Source: JBBQNY01 sp038255255 (GTDB taxonomy: Bacteria > Pseudomonadota > Gammaproteobacteria > Xanthomonadales > Ahniellaceae). From it: a stretch of DNA of 9,662 nucleotides. The position numbers were made by a program, and so were the translations under genes. Below are positions 4,922-9,662 of the stretch, one piece after another. Under the pieces are notes generated by a model, which did not search any database, was not told the DNA's origin, and saw only the letters and a list, made by a program, of their open reading frames with translations. The DNA is taken from contig JBBSLL010000053.1 in the NCBI GenBank assembly GCA_038255255.1, forward strand, positions 1-9,662, read 5' to 3'. How positions within the stretch are numbered: the first letter of the stretch is position 1; every line of letters starts with the position of its first letter.

Positions 4922-5461
4922 TCAGTTGCGGAACGGAAACCCGAACCCTTCCAGCAGCGCCTTCGCTTCGGCATCGGTCTTCGCCGTGGTGGTCACGGCG
5001 ATGTCCATGCCGCGCAATGCGTCGACCTGGTCGAAGTCGATCTCCGGAAAGATGATCTGCTCCTTGATCCCGAAGTTGAAGTTGCCCCGGCCGTCGAACG
5101 ACCGGCCACCGACGCCACGGAAATCGCGCACCCGCGGCAGTGCGATGTTCACGAGGCGATCGAAGAACTCGTACATGTGCGCCCGGCGCAGCGTCACCTT
5201 GCAGCCGATCGGCCAGCCGTCGCGGATCTTGAAAGTCGCGACCGAGGTGCGCGCCTTGGTGATGATCGGCTTCTGTCCGGCGATCTTGGCCATGTCGGCG
5301 ACCGCGTTCTCCAGCACCTTCTTGTTCGCGGCTGCCTCGCCCACGCCCATGTTGAGCGTGATCTTGGACAGGCGCGGAACCTGCATCGGGTTCTCGTAGC
5401 CAAAGCGCTCGGTGAGCTTCGGCACGACCTGGTCTTTATAGTATTGCTCGAGACGAATCAT
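4922..5461 (-). CDS. rplE: 50S ribosomal protein L5
   Basis: L5 binds 5S rRNA in the central protuberance and contacts P-site tRNA and S13. The 179 residues equal the E. coli length. They include LEQYYKDQVVPKL, QVPRLSKITLNMGVGEA (about 27-43), GQKPIITKARTSVATFKIR, the DFRGVGGRSFDGRGNFNFG stretch (about 114-132) and REQIIFPEIDFD-like KEQIIFPEIDFDQVD, then ending FGFPFRN. The ATG at 5461 is ten bases after the rplX stop, and GAGG overlapping that stop serves as the ribosome binding site. In E. coli the S8 repressor site lies at this rplX-rplE junction. After the gene comes a 119-base spacer with a BIME-like pair. Confidence 0.98.
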   Translation of the reverse strand: MIRLEQYYKDQVVPKLTERFGYENPMQVPRLSKITLNMGVGEAAANKKVLENAVADMAKIAGQKPIITKARTSVATFKIRDGWPIGCKVTLRRAHMYEFFDRLVNIALPRVRDFRGVGGRSFDGRGNFNFGIKEQIIFPEIDFDQVDALRGMDIAVTTTAKTDAEAKALLEGFGFPFRN

Positions 5462-5471
5462 GTTCTTGACC

Positions 5472-5786
5472 TCAGGCGTCGACGACTTCGCCGGACGAAC
5501 GGTAGGTCCGCACCTTGCGGCCGTCGTCGAGCACCTTGAAACCGACGCGCTCGCGCTTGCCGGTGGCTTGATTGACCAACATCACGTTGGACCCATGGAT
5601 CGAGGCCTCGCGCTCGAGAATTCCACCGGGCTGGTTGGCCTGCGGATTCGGCTTCGTGTGGCGCTTGATCACGTTGACGTTGGCGACCACCACGCGCTCG
5701 CCCGCGACGCGCAGCACCTCGCCCTTCTGACCCTTGTTCTTGCCGGTGATCACGATGACCTGGTCACCTTTGCGAATACGTTTCAT
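5472..5786 (-). CDS. rplX: 50S ribosomal protein L24
   Basis: L24 is an assembly-initiator protein that binds the 5' domain of 23S rRNA near the peptide exit tunnel. The 104 residues (same length as E. coli) begin with a KOW motif, KRIRKGDQVIVITGKNKGQKGEVL (about 2-25), then NVIKRHTKPNPQANQPGGI and EASIHGSNVML. The ATG at 5786 is preceded by GAGAAG in an 11-base stretch (5797-5787) squeezed between the start and the REP-like hairpin upstream. A stable hairpin that close could influence ribosome access to this gene; that is inference. Confidence 0.97.
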   Translation of the reverse strand: MKRIRKGDQVIVITGKNKGQKGEVLRVAGERVVVANVNVIKRHTKPNPQANQPGGILEREASIHGSNVMLVNQATGKRERVGFKVLDDGRKVRTYRSSGEVVDA

Positions 5787-5797
5787 GACTTCTTCTC

Positions 5798-5819
5798 GTA
5801 GGGTGGGCGTTGGCCCACC
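5798..5819 (+). repeat. REP-like palindrome with GTAG head, left arm of the rplN-rplX pair
   Basis: GTAG (5798-5801) is followed by a perfect 7-bp stem, GGTGGGC / GCCCACC (5802-5808 and 5813-5819), with a GTTG loop. It shares the GTAGG head and the overall design with the rplE-rpsN pair, but the stem sequence differs. It resembles the GTAGGGTGGGC...GCCCACC repeats found in many proteobacteria. Confidence 0.85.
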
Positions 5820-5833
5820 GTTGTATTCATTGC

Positions 5834-5855
5834 GGCGGGTCGAGACCCGCCCTAC
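5834..5855 (-). repeat. REP-like palindrome with GTAG head, right arm of the rplN-rplX pair; contains the rplN stop codon
   Basis: A perfect 8-bp stem, GGCGGGTC / GACCCGCC (5834-5841 and 5844-5851), with a GA loop is followed by CTAC (5852-5855), GTAG on the minus strand. The TAG of this head is the stop codon of rplN (5854-5852). The two arms are divergent and 14 bases apart, making a 58-base BIME-like unit. Confidence 0.87.
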
Positions 5856-6220
5856 AGAACCTCAGGCGCGAGCGACACGATCTTCATGAACTTCTCGCCG
5901 CGCAGCTCGCGCGTGACCGGTCCGAAGATGCGCGTGCCGATCGGCTCGAGCTTGTTGTTGAGCAGCACTGCCGCATTGCCATCGAAGCGGATCAGCGAAC
6001 CGTCTGCGCGACGCACGCCCTTGGCGGTACGCACCACGACCGCGTCGTAAACCTCGCCCTTCTTGACCTTGCCACGCGGAATCGCGTCCTTGATCGATAC
6101 CTTGATCACGTCGCCGATGTGCGCGTACCGGCGCTTGGAGCCGCCGAGCACCTTGATGCACATGAGCTCGCGAGCCCCGCTGTTGTCTGCCGCGGCCAGC
6201 CGGCTTTCTACCTGAATCAT
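5852..6220 (-). CDS. rplN: 50S ribosomal protein L14
   Basis: L14 lies at the subunit interface and helps form bridges to 16S rRNA; it also receives the silencing factor RsfS. The 122 residues (123 in E. coli) contain MIQVESRLAAADNSGARELM, CIKVLGGSKRRYAHIGDVIK and KDAIPRGKVKKGEVY. They continue with RRADGSLIRFDGNAAVLLN and finish with TRIFGPVTRELRGEKFMK and IVSLAPEVL. The C-terminus is intact and matches E. coli to the last residue, so the repeat whose GTAG provides the TAG stop did not damage the protein. The ATG at 6220 follows rpsQ after 24 bases, with GGAG just upstream. This is conventionally the first gene of the spc operon, but I see no clear promoter in the short gap before it. Confidence 0.98.
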   Translation of the reverse strand: MIQVESRLAAADNSGARELMCIKVLGGSKRRYAHIGDVIKVSIKDAIPRGKVKKGEVYDAVVVRTAKGVRRADGSLIRFDGNAAVLLNNKLEPIGTRIFGPVTRELRGEKFMKIVSLAPEVL

Positions 6221-6244
6221 TGCGTTCTCCTCGGGTCTTCCGGC

Positions 6245-6508
6245 TTACAGCTGCGCGCGTTCGACGACTTCGACGACCTGCCAGTTCTTGGTCTTCGACA
6301 GCGGCCGGCATTCGCGGATGCGCACCAGGTCGCCTTCGCGGCACTCGCCCTTCTCATCGTGCGCGTGCACTTTGGTCGAACGGCGAAGCAGCTTGCCGTA
6401 CAGGCCGTGCTGCAGCTGCCGCTCGATCAGGACGGTGACCGTTTTCTGCATCTTGTTGCTGAGGACCCGGCCTTCGACCGCGCGCTGCGTTGTGCTTGCT
6501 TCCGACAT
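6245..6508 (-). CDS. rpsQ: 30S ribosomal protein S17
   Basis: S17 is a primary binder of the 5' domain of 16S rRNA with an OB fold. The 87 residues (84 in E. coli) carry VEGRVLSNKMQKTVTVLIER (about 11-30), then RRSTKVHAHDEKGECREGD and VRIRECRPLSKTKNWQVVEV, the usual signatures. The short serine/threonine-rich N-terminus MSEASTTQRA is variable in the family. The ATG at 6508 is nine bases after the rpmC stop. In the E. coli arrangement it is the last gene of the S10 operon. Confidence 0.97.
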   Translation of the reverse strand: MSEASTTQRAVEGRVLSNKMQKTVTVLIERQLQHGLYGKLLRRSTKVHAHDEKGECREGDLVRIRECRPLSKTKNWQVVEVVERAQL

Positions 6509-6517
6509 GGCTCTGCC

Positions 6518-6721
6518 TTACTTGGTCTTGACGGGTTGCTGGTTGCCCAGCTGCTGCTTGGTGCGCGCGATATCGCGGCGAACCTTGCGTACCTGGTGGG
6601 TCTTGGTCAGTTGCCCCGCGCCCTGCTGCATGCGGAGGTTGAACTGTTCGCGGCGCAGCTCGAGGAGCTCCTTCGCGAAATCCTCCTGGGTCTTCGGTTT
6701 GACTACTTTGGTCTTGGCCAT
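6518..6721 (-). CDS. rpmC: 50S ribosomal protein L29
   Basis: L29 is a small two-helix protein beside the exit tunnel, next to L23, where trigger factor and SRP dock. The 67 residues include EDFAKELLELRREQFNLRMQ (about 14-33) and VRKVRRDIARTKQQL, the typical helical hairpin; E. coli has 63. The ATG at 6721 overlaps the rplP stop by one base (TGATG), so translation is probably coupled. A GTG one codon upstream (6724) is also in frame, but the ATG gives the usual MAKTK-type start. No separate strong Shine-Dalgarno is visible. Confidence 0.95.
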   Translation of the reverse strand: MAKTKVVKPKTQEDFAKELLELRREQFNLRMQQGAGQLTKTHQVRKVRRDIARTKQQLGNQQPVKTK

Positions 6722-7134
6722 CACAGCACCGTCCGGGTGACAAACGCGGTCTGTACCGACAATTTGGCAGCGGCCAGGCGGAACGCCTCGCGCGCAGTCG
6801 CTTCGTCGACTCCTTCCATCTCGTAAAGCATCCGGCCGGGCTGTACCAGCGCGACCCAGAATTCGACGCTGCCCTTGCCCGAGCCCATGCGGACTTCGAT
6901 AGGCTTCTTGGTCACGGGCTTGTCCGGGAACACGCGAATCCAGAGCTTGCCGCCGCGCTTCACGTGGCGCGAGATGGAACGTCGAGCCGCTTCGATCTGG
7001 CGCGAGGTCAACTGGCCATGCGTGGTTGCGCGCAAGCCATACTCGCCGAACGAGACGAGATTGCCGCTCCAGGCAAGCCCATCGTTGCGGCCCTTGAACT
7101 GCTTGCGGAATTTGGTGCGTTTTGGCTGCAGCAT
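6721..7134 (-). CDS. rplP: 50S ribosomal protein L16
   Basis: L16 organises the A-site region of 23S rRNA and is needed for late 50S maturation. The 137 residues (136 in E. coli) include MLQPKRTKFRKQFKGRNDGL and TSRQIEAARRSISRHVKRGGKLWIRVFPDKP (about 43-73), with the signature PDKPVTKKPIEVRMGSGKG. They end VQTAFVTRTVL. RGGKLW retains the conserved loop region where the arginine hydroxylated in E. coli (Arg81) lies downstream; I did not verify the exact residue. The ATG at 7134 is six bases after the rpsC stop, with GAGGA inside the end of rpsC. Confidence 0.98.
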   Translation of the reverse strand: MLQPKRTKFRKQFKGRNDGLAWSGNLVSFGEYGLRATTHGQLTSRQIEAARRSISRHVKRGGKLWIRVFPDKPVTKKPIEVRMGSGKGSVEFWVALVQPGRMLYEMEGVDEATAREAFRLAAAKLSVQTAFVTRTVL

Positions 7135-7140
7135 GGCGCG

Positions 7141-7851
7141 TTAAGTCCTCTGTTCCGTCCGACGCGGCTCGCGCTTCGGGGTGCCGGCGTCATTGGCCTG
7201 CTCGGCGAGGGTCGAGGCGTGCAGATCGAAGATTTCGCCCTTGTAGACCCACACCTTGACGCCGATGATTCCGTAGGTTGTCTTGGCTTCCGCGAATCCG
7301 TAGTCGATATCGGCACGCAGGGTGTGCAGCGGCACGCGACCTTCGCGATACCACTCGGAACGCGCGATCTCCGCACCGTTGAGGCGGCCGGCGACGTTGA
7401 CCTTGATACCCAGCGAACCCAGGCGCATCGCGTTGCCGACCGCGCGCTTCATGGCACGCCGGAACATGATGCGGCGCTCGAGCTGCTGCGCGATCGACTC
7501 GGCAACGAGCTGGGCGTCGAGTTCAGGCTTGCGCACTTCGTTGACGTTGATGTGGGTGGGAACACCCATCACCGCCGTCACCTCGCGCCGCAGCTTCTCG
7601 ATGTCCTCGCCCTTCTTGCCGATGACGACGCCCGGACGCGCAGTGTGGATCGTCACGCGCGCGGTCTTGGCCGGTCGCTCGATGGTGATCCGGCTGATGC
7701 CGGCCGCGGCAAGCTTCTTCTTGAGAAGCTCGCGCACGCGCAGGTCGGCGGAAAGATATTCCGCGTACTCGCGCTTGCCGGCGAACCACTTGGAGTTCCA
7801 GTCCTTGGAGATGCCAAGGCGGATACCGATTGGATGAACTTTATGACCCAT
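7141..7851 (-). CDS. rpsC: 30S ribosomal protein S3
   Basis: S3 forms part of the mRNA entry tunnel and contributes helicase activity of the ribosome. The 236 residues (233 in E. coli) start MGHKVHPIGIRLGISKDWNS, have the KH type 2 loop GVVIGKKGEDIEKL (74-87), and the C-terminal domain with TLRADIDYGFAEA. Arg131, Arg132 and Lys135, the residues implicated in mRNA unwinding in E. coli, are all present (FRRAMKRAV). The frame remains open 27 codons upstream, but the ATG at 7851 is the family start, 16 bases after the rplV stop, with GAAGG upstream. The last 20 residues are a variable charged tail. Confidence 0.97.
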   Translation of the reverse strand: MGHKVHPIGIRLGISKDWNSKWFAGKREYAEYLSADLRVRELLKKKLAAAGISRITIERPAKTARVTIHTARPGVVIGKKGEDIEKLRREVTAVMGVPTHINVNEVRKPELDAQLVAESIAQQLERRIMFRRAMKRAVGNAMRLGSLGIKVNVAGRLNGAEIARSEWYREGRVPLHTLRADIDYGFAEAKTTYGIIGVKVWVYKGEIFDLHASTLAEQANDAGTPKREPRRTEQRT

Positions 7852-7867
7852 CGTTGACTGCCTTCGC

Positions 7868-8263
7868 TCAGTTCTTGCCGTTGCCGACAACCACGGTGAT
7901 GTGGCTGGTGCGCTTGGTGATGCGGTTGCCACGACCCTTGGCGCGTGCGTGCATGCGCTTGAAGGTCGGGCCCTCGTCGACGAACACGGTGTCGACCTTC
8001 AGCTCGTCGACGTCCGCGCCCATGTTGTTCTCGGCATTGGCGACCGCCGAAAGGAGCACCTTCTTCAACAGCTGCGCAGCCTTCTTGTTGGAGAAGGTGA
8101 GCACATCCGCCGCGCGCGCGACGCTCATGCCGCGCACCAGGTCCGCCACGAGGCGGGCCTTCTGCGGCGAGATGCGCGCCGTCCTGAGGACCGCGGTGCG
8201 CATGTTGACGTCCCTGCGCGCCTTCTTGTCCGCTTCGAGTTTTGCCCTAGCTGCCTTGTCCAT
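7868..8263 (-). CDS. rplV: 50S ribosomal protein L22
   Basis: L22 spans the subunit and lines the peptide exit tunnel with a long beta hairpin; changes in that loop give macrolide resistance. The core from MRTAVLRTARISPQKARLVA through SNKKAAQLLKKVLLSAVANAENN to KRTSHITVVVG is typical. The start is uncertain. ATG at 8263 has GAGG five bases upstream and lies nine bases after rpsS; it gives 131 residues with a lysine-rich extension, MDKAARAKLEADKKARRDVN. ATG at 8203 has a weaker AGGGA and gives 111 residues, matching E. coli (110). I list the longer form because its ribosome binding site and spacing are better. Confidence 0.93.
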   Translation of the reverse strand: MDKAARAKLEADKKARRDVNMRTAVLRTARISPQKARLVADLVRGMSVARAADVLTFSNKKAAQLLKKVLLSAVANAENNMGADVDELKVDTVFVDEGPTFKRMHARAKGRGNRITKRTSHITVVVGNGKN

Positions 8264-8272
8264 GGTGTCCTC

Positions 8273-8578
8273 TTACTTCTTCGGCTTGGGCTTGGCTTTC
8301 GAAGCCTCGGCCGTTTTCTTGTCGCCGGCGTGGCTGCGGAAAGTGCGCGTCATCGCGAACTCGCCCAGCTTGTGCCCGACCATGTTCTCGTTGACCAGCA
8401 CCGGCACATGCTGCTTGCCGTTGTGGATGGCGAGCGTCAGGCCGACCATGTCCGGCAGGATCATGGAGCGGCGCGACCAGGTCTTGATCGGACGCTTGTT
8501 ATTGCTCGCAGCAGCGGCCTCCACCTTTTGCAGCAGGTGCAGGTCGACGAACGGGCCTTTCTTCAATGAACGCGGCAT
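8273..8578 (-). CDS. rpsS: 30S ribosomal protein S19
   Basis: S19 forms a complex with S13 in the head of the small subunit and contacts A-site tRNA. The 101 residues include MPRSLKKGPFVDLHLLQKVE, TWSRRSMILPDMVGLTLAIHNGK (about 33-55) and the signature VGHKLGEFAMTRTFRSHAGDKK (about 67-88). E. coli S19 is 92 residues; the extra length is a lysine/proline tail ending SKAKPKPKK. The ATG at 8578 lies nine bases after the rplB stop. Confidence 0.97.
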   Translation of the reverse strand: MPRSLKKGPFVDLHLLQKVEAAAASNNKRPIKTWSRRSMILPDMVGLTLAIHNGKQHVPVLVNENMVGHKLGEFAMTRTFRSHAGDKKTAEASKAKPKPKK

Positions 8579-8587
8579 GGTTTTTCC

Positions 8588-9412
8588 TTAGCCCCGGCGA
8601 TCGCGAACGATGAACTGTTGCGTACGTTTGTTGTTGCGAGTCTTGTAGCCCTTGGTCGGTGTGCCCCACGGGCTCACTGGGTGGCGGCCGCCCGAGGTCT
8701 TGCCTTCGCCGCCGCCGTGCGGGTGGTCGACCGGGTTCATGGCGACGCCGCGCACGGTCGGACGGATGCCCATCCAGCGCTTGGCGCCAGCCTTGCCCAG
8801 CTTGCGCAGGTTGTGTTCGCCGTTACCGACTTCACCGATGGTGGCGAAGCAGTCCACGGGTACCTTGCGCATCTCGCCGGAGCGGAGGCGCAAAGTGGCG
8901 TAACCGCCCTCGCGTGCCACGAGCTGCGCGCCGGCTCCGGCGCTGCGTGCCATCTGCGCGCCCTTGCCAGGACGGATCTCGATGCAGTGCACCGTGGTTC
9001 CCATCGGAACGCTGCGCAGCGGCATGGCGTTGCCGCTCTTGATCGGCGAGTTGGCGCCGGCCATGAGCTGGTCGCCAGCCTTCACGCCCTTGGGGGCAAT
9101 GATGTAGCGGCGCTCGCCATCGACGTAGAGCAGCAGGGCAAGATGCGCCGTGCGGTTCGGATCGTATTCGATGCGCTCGACACGGCAGGCAATGCCTTCC
9201 TTGTCGCGCTTGAAATCGACGATGCGGTAGTGCTGCTTGTGGCCGCCACCCTGGTGACGCGAGGTGATACGACCATAGTGGTTGCGACCGCCCGTCTTGT
9301 GCTGGCTTTCGACCAGCGGCGCGTACGGTGCGCCCTTGTGCAGATCGGGAGTGGTCACCCGCACCGCGGAGCGGCGACCGGGGGACGTCGGCTTGAATTT
9401 CATCAGTGCCAT
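8588..9412 (-). CDS. rplB: 50S ribosomal protein L2
   Basis: L2 is one of the most conserved ribosomal proteins; it is required for subunit association and peptidyl transferase function. The 274 residues (273 in E. coli) run from MALMKFKPTSPGRRSAVRV through the OB-fold and SH3-like domains, with KRDKEGIACRVERIEYDPNR and SVPMGTTVHCIEIRPGKG. The C-terminal signature is AMNPVDHPHGGGEGKTSGGR, where the histidine at about 230 corresponds to the essential His229 of E. coli. The ATG at 9412 is 11 bases after the rplW stop. Nothing is unusual. Confidence 0.98.
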   Translation of the reverse strand: MALMKFKPTSPGRRSAVRVTTPDLHKGAPYAPLVESQHKTGGRNHYGRITSRHQGGGHKQHYRIVDFKRDKEGIACRVERIEYDPNRTAHLALLLYVDGERRYIIAPKGVKAGDQLMAGANSPIKSGNAMPLRSVPMGTTVHCIEIRPGKGAQMARSAGAGAQLVAREGGYATLRLRSGEMRKVPVDCFATIGEVGNGEHNLRKLGKAGAKRWMGIRPTVRGVAMNPVDHPHGGGEGKTSGGRHPVSPWGTPTKGYKTRNNKRTQQFIVRDRRG

Positions 9413-9423
9413 GGTTGCTTGCC

Positions 9424-9662
9424 TCAGGCCTTCGTCGTCATGTCAATGGTCTGTCCCTCGCCGAGGCGTACATACGCCTTGCGCCAGGTCCCGCGACGGC
9501 CACCGCGGCCCTTGAATGCCTTGGTCTTGCCTTTCACGTTGAGCACGGCGACCGATGCGACCTTCACGTCGAACATCTGCTCCACCGCTGCCTTCACTTC
9601 AGCCCGGGTCGCCTTGGCGGCGACTTCGAACACGTACTGGTTGATCTCCTGCAGGCGCGCCG
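9424..9662 (-). CDS. rplW: 50S ribosomal protein L23 (5' end cut by the window edge)
   Basis: L23 is at the exit of the peptide tunnel and is the docking site for trigger factor and the signal recognition particle. The frame is open to the right edge and gives 79 residues, from ARLQEINQYVFEVAAKATRA to the C-terminus QTIDMTTKA. The segment AEVKAAVEQMFDVKVASVAV followed by VKGKTKAFKGRGGRRGTWRK and AYVRLGEGQ is the family pattern. About 20 N-terminal residues, including the start, lie beyond the window. A GTG at 9633 is an internal valine, not the start. The gene would follow rplD in the S10 operon. Confidence 0.96.
   Translation of the reverse strand, partial: ARLQEINQYVFEVAAKATRAEVKAAVEQMFDVKVASVAVLNVKGKTKAFKGRGGRRGTWRKAYVRLGEGQTIDMTTKA

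Noticed and set aside
5440..5500. S8 repressor binding site at the rplX-rplE junction
   Set aside because: Expected from E. coli, but I could not trace the S8-binding helix with its characteristic internal loop by eye; a covariance search would be needed.
3045..5855. Repeats as a CRISPR array
   Set aside because: The repeats are dispersed between genes, belong to different families, lack regular spacers and have no cas genes nearby.
7852..7932. Longer rpsC start, 27 codons upstream
   Set aside because: It would overlap rplV by 65 bases, while MGHKVHPIGIRLG at 7851 is the universal S3 start.

Overview
This window holds most of the S10 and spc ribosomal-protein operons and the beginning of the alpha operon. 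All genes read on the minus strand, from the end of rplW at the right edge to the 5' part of rpsM at the left edge. Transcriptional order is rplW (partial), rplB, rpsS, rplV, rpsC, rplP, rpmC, rpsQ, rplN, rplX, rplE, rpsN, rpsH, rplF, rplR, rpsE, rpmD, rplO, secY, rpsM (partial). The protein sequences are close to the E. coli proteins; for example, the last residues of L14 (SLAPEVL) are identical. The DNA is visibly GC-rich. S14 is the 101-residue zinc-free type, and rpmJ is missing between secY and rpsM. Together these point to a GC-rich gammaproteobacterium, perhaps near the Xanthomonadales or Nevskiales. The finer placement is inference.

Right part (about 5852-9662, S10 operon and first spc gene): the genes are packed with gaps of 6-24 bases or overlap (rplP/rpmC share one base). 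They encode 50S proteins L23, L2, L22, L16, L29 and L14 and 30S proteins S19, S3 and S17. Middle part (about 2211-5851, most of spc): the same tight packing, but four gaps have been widened to 58-119 bases. Each of these four contains short palindromic repeats of the REP/BIME kind: two divergent pairs with GTAG tetranucleotides at the outer ends (rplE-rpsN and rplN-rplX), and two copies of a third family (rpsN-rpsH and rplR-rpsE). One pair supplies the stop codon of rplN. Left part (1-2210): rplO, then secY (protein translocase channel, GTG start), then a 120-base AT-rich gap with a consensus -10 box and a leader hairpin, then rpsM, the first gene of the alpha operon.

The genes work together to build both ribosomal subunits in balanced amounts, with the Sec translocon membrane subunit made from the same transcript. 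The gene content is ordinary core genome. What deserves a second look is the invasion of an essential operon by several REP-like families, a 9-base tandem repeat at the start of rpsE, an uncertain L22 start, and the compact promoter and leader of the alpha operon. I see no mobile-element protein, CRISPR array, tRNA, rRNA or defence system here.
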